Shown: positions 1 through 8,438 of the stretch, one piece after another
How positions within the stretch are numbered: position 1 is the stretch's first letter
Layout: the number at the start of each line of letters is the position of its first letter
IMG/VR virus record: IMGVR_UViG_3300023171_000315
Location: 1-55,667 of that record
Reading direction: 5' to 3' (one strand)
DNA length: 55,667 nt
Origin: a virus
Notes under the pieces: model-generated
Told to the model about the DNA's origin: nothing
What the model saw: only the letters and a program-made list of their open reading frames with translations
Database searches by the model: none
Translations under genes and position numbers: made by a program

Positions 1-1125
1 GTGCTTACACCGAAAATTATTCTATATGTTCATAAAACCTACGCGGATGGTTCGCATCCAATAATTCTTCAGGTTGTTGATAGTGGTAAGCCAATTCGAA
101 AGGTTATTGCTAGATGTAAAAAATCTGATTGGCTCATCTCTAAAAATAGAGTTTCTCCAAGGCATCTTGAGGGACCGCGCATTAATAATTTAATTGAAAT
201 AGCACTGAGAGATTTTGGTATTGAAAAAGGATTAGATTTTTTTGAGTTCTTCCAGGCTGAAATAGATAAATTAGTACAACTTCAGCAAGCTTCCCAACAT
301 AGTACCTTTCAGATGGTTTATAAGCAGATTCATGAATATGCGCCCAAATTGGCATGGAAAACATTGAATGAAAAATTTATCCTTGATTTCTCTTATCATC
401 TAGCAATAAAGAATAATAAAAATTCGATCCGTTTGAAAATGCAGGTGCTCGGTAAAATAATAAAGCTAGCCAAAAAAGCTAAATTAATTAAAGAAAATCC
501 AATGGAGGATTTAAAATTTGGGAAAGCTAAATCTATTAAAAATAAACTCAATGTATCCGAGATTCAGAAATTAATCAGTGCACAACTTTCAGGGAAGGAG
601 GGTGCGTCTAGAGATATATTTATAGCATCTATTTTCCTGCGAGGCACCAGGATTAGCGACTTGCTATGTCTGACGGAAAAGAATTTAAGAGGCGATAGAT
701 TGGTATTCATTGAAAACAAAACTGGAAAGATTAATAACTATGCCACTAACGATAATCTTCAGGGAATAATTAACAGGAATACAGGGAAAAGCAAACATGG
801 TTACATATTTGATTTTTTAGATATACCAGTTGAGTTGATTAAAGATAAATTTAAACTCAAAAAATCCGTTACCAGGGCAAATTCAATTATTAGATATCAT
901 TTACTGAAAATAACGAAGGCTCTAAAAATTGACAAGAATATATCGATGCATATTGCAAGGCATAGTTTTTCAAGACTAGCTAGCAATACCATACAGGATA
1001 CAACAGTAACAATGGGATTAGTTGGCCATTCATCATTATCAATTCATGAAGCATACATTACTGAAATTTCTGATGATGCCGTAATGGATGGTTATGCTCA
1101 GCAAGTTTTTGATAAGCTAAAATAG
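1..1125 (+). CDS. int: Tyrosine recombinase (prophage integrase)
   Basis: Site-specific recombinase that would integrate and excise the prophage. The N-terminal 75 residues resemble the arm-binding domain of Bacteroidota integrases, residues 80-175 form a SAM-like core-binding domain, and the catalytic domain follows. Visible active-site residues are R217 (in GTRISDL), K240, H317 and R320 (HIARH), H343 (GHSS) and Y352. The only start inside the window is a GTG at base 1, so a few N-terminal residues may be missing. It converges on the lysis cassette, overlapping the neighbouring stop by 9 bp. Its position at one prophage end with the repressor at the other is the usual temperate-phage layout. 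Confidence 0.93.
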   Translation: MLTPKIILYVHKTYADGSHPIILQVVDSGKPIRKVIARCKKSDWLISKNRVSPRHLEGPRINNLIEIALRDFGIEKGLDFFEFFQAEIDKLVQLQQASQHSTFQMVYKQIHEYAPKLAWKTLNEKFILDFSYHLAIKNNKNSIRLKMQVLGKIIKLAKKAKLIKENPMEDLKFGKAKSIKNKLNVSEIQKLISAQLSGKEGASRDIFIASIFLRGTRISDLLCLTEKNLRGDRLVFIENKTGKINNYATNDNLQGIINRNTGKSKHGYIFDFLDIPVELIKDKFKLKKSVTRANSIIRYHLLKITKALKIDKNISMHIARHSFSRLASNTIQDTTVTMGLVGHSSLSIHEAYITEISDDAVMDGYAQQVFDKLK

Positions 1126-1680
1126 TTTAAACTTCTTAACTAAAAACATAACTACCCCAACCAAAGCTAAAACTATCACAATTAAGCCAACTAACCAGAT
1201 CCCCATTTTTGCAGGTTCTTTTTTTACCGCAACCTTTCTGCTTGTTTTATGTTCAGTAACCAATACGGCTTCCTTCACTTTGCTTTGTTGAGTAACATCC
1301 TTATTTATGGTGGTCGTTTTATCAACATGGAAATTGAAGGAACGAGGTTTAATTGTGACTACGGTTTTAAGCTTTTTTGTATTTGTATCTAGGGTTTGCT
1401 TAACTTCAACCAAATCATTGCTGATCGAGGTTAATCCGTTAACCAAGCTATCCATGTTAAAGAAGGCTTCATTAGTTACAACTTCTTTTTTGGTTACTAC
1501 GGTACTGTCGGCGCTTTCTTTAATTACAATTGTCGACTTATCAAGAATTATCCCAAGACTATCGCGTTTAACCTCTAATTTGGTTTCCGAGCTTTCCTTA
1601 AGAATGTCTTTGCTCGTTCGCTTAAAAATACCACAACTCGATAACGAAGTCACGGCAATAATGAATATTAGCTTTCTCAT
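1117..1680 (-). CDS. Probable unimolecular spanin (lipoprotein plus C-terminal TM)
   Basis: 187 aa with a lipoprotein signal peptide ending in the lipobox LSSC (Cys16), a long polar Ser/Thr/Lys-rich periplasmic stretch, and one C-terminal transmembrane helix at about residues 160-182 followed by KKFKLF. An outer-membrane lipid anchor plus an inner-membrane helix on one chain is the architecture of u-spanins such as phage T1 gp11, which fuse the two membranes at the end of lysis. Last gene of a minus-strand lysis cassette; its ATG overlaps the upstream stop (ATGA). Function is inferred from topology and context, not from sequence similarity. Confidence 0.7.
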   Translation of the reverse strand: MRKLIFIIAVTSLSSCGIFKRTSKDILKESSETKLEVKRDSLGIILDKSTIVIKESADSTVVTKKEVVTNEAFFNMDSLVNGLTSISNDLVEVKQTLDTNTKKLKTVVTIKPRSFNFHVDKTTTINKDVTQQSKVKEAVLVTEHKTSRKVAVKKEPAKMGIWLVGLIVIVLALVGVVMFLVKKFKLF

Positions 1681-1847
1681 TGGAGTACTTCCCTTAAATT
1701 ATGCATGCTTTGATCGAGGCTGTCAACCTTTGAACTAAACGTTGGTTGCTCAACTAATTTCACTCGTTCTGGTGAATAAACAACTCTACGTGGTGATGCT
1801 CCTGCAAGGCATAATAAAACCGCTGGTATAATTAGTAATTTTTTCAT
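1677..1847 (-). CDS. Small exported lysis-cassette protein
   Basis: 56 aa: an N-terminal hydrophobic signal (MKKLLIIPAVLLCLAGA) and a short polar tail with a helical, heptad-like C-terminus. ATGA overlaps tie it to both neighbours: its start overlaps the stop of the holin-like gene and its stop overlaps the start of the spanin-like gene, which implies translational coupling. The only cysteine lies inside the hydrophobic core, so it is not an obvious lipoprotein. It might be a regulator or partner of the lysis proteins; no family was recognised. Confidence 0.6.
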   Translation of the reverse strand: MKKLLIIPAVLLCLAGASPRRVVYSPERVKLVEQPTFSSKVDSLDQSMHNLREVLQ

Positions 1848-2206
1848 TTTCGTTTATTAAAGTATTCTTTAACTGATTGAACCGTTTCATTGATATTATT
1901 TAGTGATGTATCAACCTTTTTAGAAGAACTATCCTGAGAAGCTTTGATTGGCTCAAGCTGCTTTGGCAATTCAGAAAGCACCCTTTCTTTTACTGCAGCA
2001 TTAATCTTTTCATTAAGACTAGTGATGTCTGCTCTCCAGGCCTTATCCTTATTCTTGGCCTCATTGTATTGCATAAAATTCAATCCAACTGAAAGGACTA
2101 AAAGGGTTGCAAATGGATTCTCTTTAATCGCAGAAAACAATCTATCAAACATCCTTTCAATCCATGCCCCTTTTCTATCAATTATATCTTGTTGTTCTTC
2201 TGCCAT
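1844..2206 (-). CDS. Holin-like single-TM protein
   Basis: 120 aa. The charged N-terminus (about residues 1-28) is followed by one transmembrane helix around NPFATLLVLSVGLNFMQY, then a long polar, probably coiled-coil, C-terminal half. Its place between endolysin and spanin-like gene suggests the holin or another membrane component that permits endolysin release. Only one helix is evident, so an antiholin or structural membrane protein is also possible. Coupled by ATGA to the next gene. Confidence 0.55.
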   Translation of the reverse strand: MAEEQQDIIDRKGAWIERMFDRLFSAIKENPFATLLVLSVGLNFMQYNEAKNKDKAWRADITSLNEKINAAVKERVLSELPKQLEPIKASQDSSSKKVDTSLNNINETVQSVKEYFNKRK

Positions 2207-2260
2207 TACTATATGATGATGTTCTGCAAATATCTTTCCTTTACTCGCGTGGGCGAGGTG

Positions 2261-2809
2261 TTAGGGCTTACTAAATGGCTTTAATCTACTCAACCAAGAT
2301 TTAAGGAATTGGGCTTGATTGCCTTTCGCCCACGAACGATATGCAAATTCTCGCGCAGAATTATATGCTTTGTGAATCTCAGCCTGATTACCCGAATTTA
2401 AAGCAGCAAGTGTTGCTGGTCCTATCTTTCCATCCTCGACAACCTTCAATACTTTTTGCAAGAACTTTGCAGCCCTACCCGTTCCAGAGTTAACGCCAAA
2501 GTCATAGACTGTATTAGCAACTTGCTGATCATTGAACTGATCTAACTTATTCACATCCCAAAAATTTGATTTCCAAAAAGCAATCTCCTTCTCATGAAGT
2601 GTTGGATCTAACCTGCCATATTTATTAATAATCGCGGTTGATTTTCCATACTTCTGTTTAATCCCGTCGATTATTTTCCATCCACTCCAAGTGGGAAAGT
2701 TATTACGGCTTATCCCCGCCCATGTTTCGCCTCCAGTATCTGCTGGATTATTTGCATACAACCCCTCATTAACCCCTGTAATTTTATATGCTATTTCAAA
2801 CTTTGCCAT
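2261..2809 (-). CDS. Endolysin, glycoside hydrolase family 108 N-acetylmuramidase
   Basis: 182 aa, the usual size for GH108 phage lysozymes. The N-terminal catalytic region has GVNEGLYANNPADTGGETW with the expected catalytic Glu at E15. The C-terminal half matches a PG_binding_3-like region: an ANTVYDFGVNSG motif and the KVVEDGKIGPATLAAL repeat. It cleaves the glycan backbone of peptidoglycan. No signal peptide is visible, so export would depend on the holin. Lies 2 bp downstream of a fibre gene. Confidence 0.92.
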   Translation of the reverse strand: MAKFEIAYKITGVNEGLYANNPADTGGETWAGISRNNFPTWSGWKIIDGIKQKYGKSTAIINKYGRLDPTLHEKEIAFWKSNFWDVNKLDQFNDQQVANTVYDFGVNSGTGRAAKFLQKVLKVVEDGKIGPATLAALNSGNQAEIHKAYNSAREFAYRSWAKGNQAQFLKSWLSRLKPFSKP

Positions 2810-2811
2810 AA

Positions 2812-4056
2812 CTACAATGACGCCCCCACGCCTTTAAATTTGCTTGTCAAATCCGCGTTAACAGCATCACTAATTTTATCAAAGTATAAATTTTGACCAG
2901 AAATTATTAAAGTCGTTTTCTTGTCGTCGTATTGACCGAAAACCATTTTATTACCTGATATCACTTTATAATCTCTTGTTGGTTTACCGCCCTCTTGTCC
3001 TACTAAAGTTGCTCCCAAATTATTGTAATATTCTACTTTACCAAGAGTATTATAAAGAGTTAGTAATTCCCCCGCCCAATCAGTTGTTTTGTTTAAGTTT
3101 AAGGCGGTGTTATTGTATACTTTAGCATCTGCAGGTTGCGCTTGACGTTCAATAAAGTCAGGAGAAAACTGTAATTCAATCAAACCATATTTATCTCCAT
3201 CTACGCCAATATTATTGTAAATCTCCACCACTTTTCTTCCGTCGATACTATGAGGCCATATGCGCGCTAAATAACCTTGATAATTCGATGCTTTGTTATC
3301 GTGAAGCTTTCCTGTTGCCTTAAGGTAGAACATGCCGTTATCTTCATTATTTTGCTTATTGATATTTGTAAAACTATTTCCATAAATATCAAAGTCAAAA
3401 CCATTACCCAAGTAAACCATAAACTTCGAACCTAGATTGTTTTTTATGGTATTATTTATGAACTGGAAAGACTTGATTACACCATCATGAGTATTCAATG
3501 ATCTTACATTTCCATCTGAATGGAAAGGCCTGCCACCTCCGTCAAAACTAAAACCGTCTATGTTTAGTCGGTCAATAAATGTTCCTTCAACTCCTGGTTT
3601 GTAAACTACTTTATCAGCTTGAACCGTTTGGATCTGATAACCTGAAATATTCTGAAGTGTCAATCCTTTGTATCGCGCATTAATACTTTTACCATGGATA
3701 AGTAAAGCCTGATAGGAGTCTTTTACTTTAACCTTACTCAAATCAAATGAGCAGTTTTTAATATCTCTATGGTTTGCAGTTTGATTTGTTTCGACTCCCG
3801 TAACAACAAAATCAACTCCTTCAACTCCCTCGAGCTTGGCATAATCAGCATAACTAATCTCACGTGGTTTGTTGGGTGATGGAACGTTGATCGGGCCAGT
3901 TGGTGCTTTAGGCAAAGCATCAAATGCTTTCTGAACAGCTGCCTGAGCAATACTGCCAGTAACATCAAACTCAATACCGCTAGCAAGTTTTACTGTTCTT
4001 GTGGGCTCGCTGTAGACATATTCAACAGCCTTACCATTTACTTTAATCGTTGCCAT
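2812..4056 (-). CDS. Putative tail fibre/tailspike with right-handed beta-helix
   Basis: 414 aa. The first 45 residues are a small phage-type head domain, followed by a Pro-rich linker and a long region rich in short beta repeats with stacked Asn (INNTIKNNLGSK, IYGNSFTNINKQNNEDNG, IYNNIGVDGD), typical of pectate-lyase-like parallel beta-helices. Likely a receptor-binding or glycan-processing fibre. No catalytic motif could be assigned. It sits between the fibre genes and the lysis cassette, the usual place for distal tail proteins. Confidence 0.65.
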   Translation of the reverse strand: MATIKVNGKAVEYVYSEPTRTVKLASGIEFDVTGSIAQAAVQKAFDALPKAPTGPINVPSPNKPREISYADYAKLEGVEGVDFVVTGVETNQTANHRDIKNCSFDLSKVKVKDSYQALLIHGKSINARYKGLTLQNISGYQIQTVQADKVVYKPGVEGTFIDRLNIDGFSFDGGGRPFHSDGNVRSLNTHDGVIKSFQFINNTIKNNLGSKFMVYLGNGFDFDIYGNSFTNINKQNNEDNGMFYLKATGKLHDNKASNYQGYLARIWPHSIDGRKVVEIYNNIGVDGDKYGLIELQFSPDFIERQAQPADAKVYNNTALNLNKTTDWAGELLTLYNTLGKVEYYNNLGATLVGQEGGKPTRDYKVISGNKMVFGQYDDKKTTLIISGQNLYFDKISDAVNADLTSKFKGVGASL

Positions 4057-4058
4057 AA

Positions 4059-4607
4059 TTATAATTTTTTAAATCCTAAATATTGAATATTGTTTAAATG
4101 CATATCGTTAGTGCCTAGTACATCATCAGCATTTGCCGTTTTGAAGTAAAGAGATCCAGCATATCTAGTGTCTGATCTAAAAGTTATCCAAGAACCTTCC
4201 CCGTCCAATGAGTACTCGAAATAAATTGTTGTAGCATCAAATCTGATTCGTCTTGGTGTTTCTCTTGGAACTCCTTCTCCCGAAGTTTGTCCGTCATTAT
4301 CAATATGGCTTTCAAGCACAATAAAGTCACCTGAGTTATTTCTCTTTATTGAGTACTTTGCCTGATAAAAATAAACGAGGTTGGTGCTGTCGATGTCTAG
4401 TATGATGGGCAAATCCCCTTGTCCCTTTATCCAACCGATCGCCCCAGCTTCTAAGTATAACCTTGATCTACCCCTTGCCGTGCCAACAACATTATTTCCA
4501 GAGGCTACCATATCTCCTTCAAGTTCTAGCCAGTCAGATGGGATTAGGTTAGACGCTGAACTTAATACTGGTTTAGTCGCCAGAATGCCCATACCTGCGG
4601 TAATCAT
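4059..4607 (-). CDS. Phage structural protein, lectin-like, C-terminal fibre component
   Basis: 182 aa when started at the ATG whose ATGA overlaps the stop of the upstream gene at 4604-4607. A longer in-frame start exists but would run through the neighbour in another frame. Beta-rich sequence with aromatic residues (RIRFDATTIYFEYSLDGEGSWITF), reminiscent of concanavalin-like carbohydrate-binding folds. Probably part of the tail tip or fibre. No family was recognised with confidence. Confidence 0.55.
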   Translation of the reverse strand: MITAGMGILATKPVLSSASNLIPSDWLELEGDMVASGNNVVGTARGRSRLYLEAGAIGWIKGQGDLPIILDIDSTNLVYFYQAKYSIKRNNSGDFIVLESHIDNDGQTSGEGVPRETPRRIRFDATTIYFEYSLDGEGSWITFRSDTRYAGSLYFKTANADDVLGTNDMHLNNIQYLGFKKL

Positions 4608-5098
4608 GCGACTAAATCCCCCGCTACTACCCACGTGTTGGTAGCGATCTTGTGCAAGAAAGCCATTGAGTTCTGCACTCTTAGTTTCAATCCAGTTGAA
4701 GTAATTAAGGTTGTCCCCGTTCCTGCAACGATGGTTACCTGACCAGCGCCCAATTGAACAATTGGAATACTGCAACCGATTGGAAACGCAACCGAAGAAT
4801 TTTGGGGAACGGTGACATTTGTTGCTGTACCTAAAGTCTGGGTAATGGTTTTTCCGTTGTCCGCAAGGACGAGCGTGTAAGAAGCAACATTAGCCTGGAT
4901 GGCTAAATTTAAATTCTGTTTTAACCCATCATTACCATTCAGCTTGTTAATGGCAGCAACAACAGTATCAGTCGCAGCAACAGTTCCAGCACCCGATGCA
5001 TAACCAGTAATTAAAACATCAGAACCTAACAAAGTATCACCAGATTGAAGTTCTTTCGCTGCGCCTGAATAATTAGCTATAGGTTTTTTAGCTGCCAT
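4604..5098 (-). CDS. Phage fibre/structural protein
   Basis: 164 aa, Ala/Thr/Val-rich with low-complexity beta repeats (TVAATDTVVAAINKLNG, then GAGQVTIVAGTG and NTWVVAGDLVA). This pattern is common in repeat modules of phage fibres and head-fibre proteins. The N-terminal MAAK resembles the MAAKYLKI start of the next upstream gene, and the gene lies in the tail-fibre block. Translationally coupled by ATGA to the downstream gene. Confidence 0.55.
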   Translation of the reverse strand: MAAKKPIANYSGAAKELQSGDTLLGSDVLITGYASGAGTVAATDTVVAAINKLNGNDGLKQNLNLAIQANVASYTLVLADNGKTITQTLGTATNVTVPQNSSVAFPIGCSIPIVQLGAGQVTIVAGTGTTLITSTGLKLRVQNSMAFLHKIATNTWVVAGDLVA

Positions 5099-5102
5099 TT
5101 TA

Positions 5103-5618
5103 TTATGCTAATTCAATAGTCGGCTGAATTTCCACAAGCATTTCTGTTGCAGAAGTAGCAACACCTAACTTTTGAATAATCTTACCCGTTCCCGTAGGCG
5201 CAGTTGCTGTTGCTCTACCTGGTGTTGAAGCTGAAAGAAAATGGTTAACTCCAATAGTTAATCCAGATTGCTGGTTGTTTAGATTACCATAATAAACTGT
5301 TGCGTTCGCTCCGCTAGTTACAACTGCTAAAACAAATCCATGCGCTTCTTTAGCATTTGACGAAGCATCAGCTTTTCTTACGTTCAATACACCCGCATTA
5401 GAATATACGTTTACAAAATCACCTGCTGCTAATGCTTCAGAAGCTAGTATCGATTTAGTTTCAATCGCCGTTCCTAAGGGCATAAAAGAAGCGTCTAATC
5501 TACCAGACGAATCAACTTCTGGAATTTTACCAGAGTCTCCTGCTCCAGCTGACATTGCAATTGTTGCTCCTTCAACAGTTGCTCCATTTGTCCCAATTTT
5601 TAAATACTTTGCTGCCAT
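5103..5618 (-). CDS. Tail/decoration protein with a repeated C-terminal beta domain
   Basis: 171 aa. The N-terminus has a fibre-like pattern (KIGTNGATVEG, then GKIPEVDSSGRLDASFMP) and the C-terminal 80 residues form a beta domain with GLTIGVNHFLS and GKIIQKLGVATSATEMLVEI. The adjacent 5623-6075 protein ends in a clearly similar domain, so the two appear related. Predicted to be a virion surface or fibre component. Confidence 0.55.
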   Translation of the reverse strand: MAAKYLKIGTNGATVEGATIAMSAGAGDSGKIPEVDSSGRLDASFMPLGTAIETKSILASEALAAGDFVNVYSNAGVLNVRKADASSNAKEAHGFVLAVVTSGANATVYYGNLNNQQSGLTIGVNHFLSASTPGRATATAPTGTGKIIQKLGVATSATEMLVEIQPTIELA

Positions 5619-5622
5619 AATG

Positions 5623-6075
5623 TTATAATGTGATTATTGGTGAATTGATATTGATATTTAAAGTGTTTTCAGATAGAGCGCTTCCGATTGGCTGAATAAT
5701 TTTAAGCCCCATTGGATTAGTCGTTAATGCACCGTTTGGTCCTGCGTAATAAAGCTTATCTGGAATCAATCCATAACCGCTTTCGTAAAATGTCCCGTTA
5801 AGTTTAATTCCAACTGATTGACCTGTCAACGAACTTGTTTTGGTTATACCTGTCACTAAGCCATACATTTCAACATCGCTAGGATCAAAGTAAATCGCAA
5901 CAGCTGACTTCACTACCACCACTCTTCCTGAACTCATATCCATTCCAGCAATTGCGGAGTAGTCCAGATTTGGGATACTAACATCTGGTTGCACAATTAT
6001 TTCCACTTCCAAAGCTGGAGGCGGATCAATTATGATTTCAATTATGAATTCTTCGTTCTCGATATCCTCCGCCAT
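5623..6075 (-). CDS. Structural protein related to the neighbouring decoration protein
   Basis: 150 aa with a strongly acidic N-terminus (MAEDIENEEF) and a hydrophobic/proline segment, then a C-terminal domain (GLIPDKLYYAGPNGALTT, KIIQPIGSALSENTLNI) that aligns by eye with the end of the 5103-5618 product. Probably a tail or fibre accessory protein. Short gaps to both neighbours support one operon. Confidence 0.5.
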   Translation of the reverse strand: MAEDIENEEFIIEIIIDPPPALEVEIIVQPDVSIPNLDYSAIAGMDMSSGRVVVVKSAVAIYFDPSDVEMYGLVTGITKTSSLTGQSVGIKLNGTFYESGYGLIPDKLYYAGPNGALTTNPMGLKIIQPIGSALSENTLNININSPIITL

Positions 6076-6077
6076 AA

Positions 6078-6458
6078 CTAATCTGGTTTAGGAACATTTT
6101 GCACAACTTCGAACTCAAAGGTCCTGTAAGTTTGTAGAAAACTATTATCCGCTAGATCGTAAATATCTAGGTCACCTTTATGAATGCCTGCAGGTATTTT
6201 CCATTGATTTATTTCAGGGAAACTTACTTTACCAGTAATTCCATCGGGCTCTAGTATTAATAGATGTTCACTACCTTCAGCACTTGACCATCTAAAACTT
6301 TCTTCACCTAGTTCATCGAAAAGTATTAATTCAACTAATTTGCCTGCAAGAGATAGATATTCTTCGGAAAGTTTCTTTCGCAAAAGCATAGCAAAAGCAC
6401 GTAAGCCATTCTTTAAATAATACTTTTCTTCAATCCTTGTTACTCCTACGCTTGCCAT
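6078..6458 (-). CDS. Hypothetical tail-module protein
   Basis: 126 aa with a mixed helix/beta pattern and a beta-rich C-terminal half (GKVSFPEINQWKIPAGIHKG, then DIYDLADNSFLQTYRTFEFE). It somewhat resembles the small Ig-like/BppU-type modules found in tail fibre operons, but the similarity is weak. Follows the hub gene after a 66-bp gap. Confidence 0.5.
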   Translation of the reverse strand: MASVGVTRIEEKYYLKNGLRAFAMLLRKKLSEEYLSLAGKLVELILFDELGEESFRWSSAEGSEHLLILEPDGITGKVSFPEINQWKIPAGIHKGDLDIYDLADNSFLQTYRTFEFEVVQNVPKPD

Positions 6459-6524
6459 AATCCAAAATTACCCAACATGGAAGCCAACGAGAACCTAACA
6501 ACCTTACTCACAAGACATAGTAAG

Positions 6525-8438
6525 TTATCCTATTGCAAATCTGTAGGTATTATCTTCTGTTGGGATTATGGCTACAATTTGCGCTTGTAAATCATCTTGA
6601 GCGATAAATGGGCTATTCGTCGATGCACCACCACCGCTTGTTGCTCCTGCTCCAATGGGAACCTGAATGGTTTGAGTAACTCCTGAAATATTTCCGTAAA
6701 CTTCAACATCAATGGCGATATTAAGATCAGGCGCATGGTCGATAACCAAATCAACAACAGCATTTCTTGCACCGCTATGCGCAACAGATTGAACAGATAC
6801 TGTAGCAATTGGCTTTAACATTGCGCAAGTGCCATTCGCTGGATCATTCGCAAATGCTTGACCCTCTATCAAATAATTCGTGTCAGCCATTGCAGCAGTT
6901 TGTGCAGCTGCTTTACTTACTGATGATGTATATTTCTTTCTGAAAGTCACCTGAGTACCTGAATAACCTACTCCACAATCATTCCTAGTAAACGGCTCCG
7001 CTCGTTCATAGGAATATGCCCGTGGTTGTTGAATGGCTCCTGGTTGTTTAATTGCGTTTGCCTGAGCAATAGTTTTTCTCAACAACTTTGTTGCAAAATC
7101 GATATCCGGATAGTCACTTAAAACGATCTCGGTTACTTTATCCAAGATATAATCCATTTTAAAAGATTCAATCGGAATTAGGCGATTTACTCCAAGGGAT
7201 GCATCGGTAAGTAAAGCCAATTCGCCCTCTATTAATTTTCTGCCTTTTCTTTTAAAATCGATTGGATCTGGAGTAACCTCATATTTAGATTTATAGTAGT
7301 TAACCGAATTAAAATAATCAGTGCCAAATTGCAGCAAAACAGCTTCCCATTGAGTTACAAATGCAGTCGGCATATCAATATCAACCACAATAAAGAGATC
7401 GCCGATTGAAGCCTCTATTCCAGGTTGCGGCACAACCAAAGACTGTTCGGTTTTAACGGTATCAATTACAAACTTTTTTGTTGAATTATCAAATGATGAT
7501 ATCTCAATTTCATAACCTGCCAATTGTCCTGTTTGAAATATTACCTTCGCTGTTAAGCCTGGCTTTAAAGCGGTGTTAACATTGAAAGGAATATCAATAC
7601 ACTCGAAAGTAAATTCATCAGTGGTATCACTTACTGTCCCTATAAATTGAGGGTAAACTTCTGGAAACTCAACGTTATCTTCATTTGTCGGAGGATTGTT
7701 TGGGCTTGGCGTCAACTCCAAAGGTCCATTTAATTGTAGCTTTTGCGAAAAGTTACGATATCCATCAGGAAGATTACGAGAGCCACCAAAAACGGTTAAC
7801 CTGGTTACTGGTGCATTCTCACTTTCATTGGTTCGCTTTATCTCATATAATCCATTTCCTTGTCCATAAGCAAATGATAACCCACTATTCTTAGTCTTTA
7901 CTTTAAAATTGATGGTGCGATTGGTAAACCAAACCTCTGTTTGAAATACATCAACTAATTGAGATATCGCCTCTAAGCAGTTGGCATTACTAAAATTCAC
8001 CAATCGAGTTTCTGTAACGTCGATCGCTCCCAATGACCAAACACCTGGCCATTCTCGATTTAGATTTAAAATTAACAGATTGGCAAAAGTGAGAAGGTCT
8101 CCATTGATACTGAAATCCTTTTCCTTCAGCTGATTTGTCGGGTCAATCGAATAATATCTTAAGCGCTTAAATTTATACCACTCTGATTCAAAAATACAAT
8201 TAAACAAATGTCGCTTGTCGGCAAGTTTGGTAATTACGGGAAGTTTATCAATCAGGTAATAAGTATTACCCATTATCTCAACCGTATCATCTAATAATAA
8301 TGCTACTGGGCTGCTGACTGTCTGCATGAAGTCAAGCGCAACGAAGTTTACCCCGTTGCGTTGTCTTTGTAAATAACCACCAGCCAATGGATTGACATCC
8401 AAGATTGGCGTACCCCTTCGTTTAATTGTTAATGCCAT
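6525..8438 (-). CDS. Tail-associated hub/baseplate protein (Tal-like) with DUF5977-like domain
   Basis: 637 aa. The N-terminal about 450 residues behave like a Dit-adjacent hub protein of the gp27/Tal type: a beta-rich start, then GNTYYLIDKLPVITKLADKR and a segment on assembling measured values (FNSVNYYKSKYEVTP). Residues about 485-550 show a DUF5977-type module with FTRNDCGVGYSG, SVSKAAAQTAAMADTNYL, GQAFAND and GTC. Its place two genes after the distal tail protein fits a tail-tip hub. The downstream genes are probably attached fibres. Confidence 0.7.
   Translation of the reverse strand: MALTIKRRGTPILDVNPLAGGYLQRQRNGVNFVALDFMQTVSSPVALLLDDTVEIMGNTYYLIDKLPVITKLADKRHLFNCIFESEWYKFKRLRYYSIDPTNQLKEKDFSINGDLLTFANLLILNLNREWPGVWSLGAIDVTETRLVNFSNANCLEAISQLVDVFQTEVWFTNRTINFKVKTKNSGLSFAYGQGNGLYEIKRTNESENAPVTRLTVFGGSRNLPDGYRNFSQKLQLNGPLELTPSPNNPPTNEDNVEFPEVYPQFIGTVSDTTDEFTFECIDIPFNVNTALKPGLTAKVIFQTGQLAGYEIEISSFDNSTKKFVIDTVKTEQSLVVPQPGIEASIGDLFIVVDIDMPTAFVTQWEAVLLQFGTDYFNSVNYYKSKYEVTPDPIDFKRKGRKLIEGELALLTDASLGVNRLIPIESFKMDYILDKVTEIVLSDYPDIDFATKLLRKTIAQANAIKQPGAIQQPRAYSYERAEPFTRNDCGVGYSGTQVTFRKKYTSSVSKAAAQTAAMADTNYLIEGQAFANDPANGTCAMLKPIATVSVQSVAHSGARNAVVDLVIDHAPDLNIAIDVEVYGNISGVTQTIQVPIGAGATSGGGASTNSPFIAQDDLQAQIVAIIPTEDNTYRFAIG

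Noticed and set aside
4608-4775. Longer start for the 4059-4607 gene
   Set aside because: It overlaps the upstream gene in another frame; the ATGA overlap at 4604-4607 gives the natural start.
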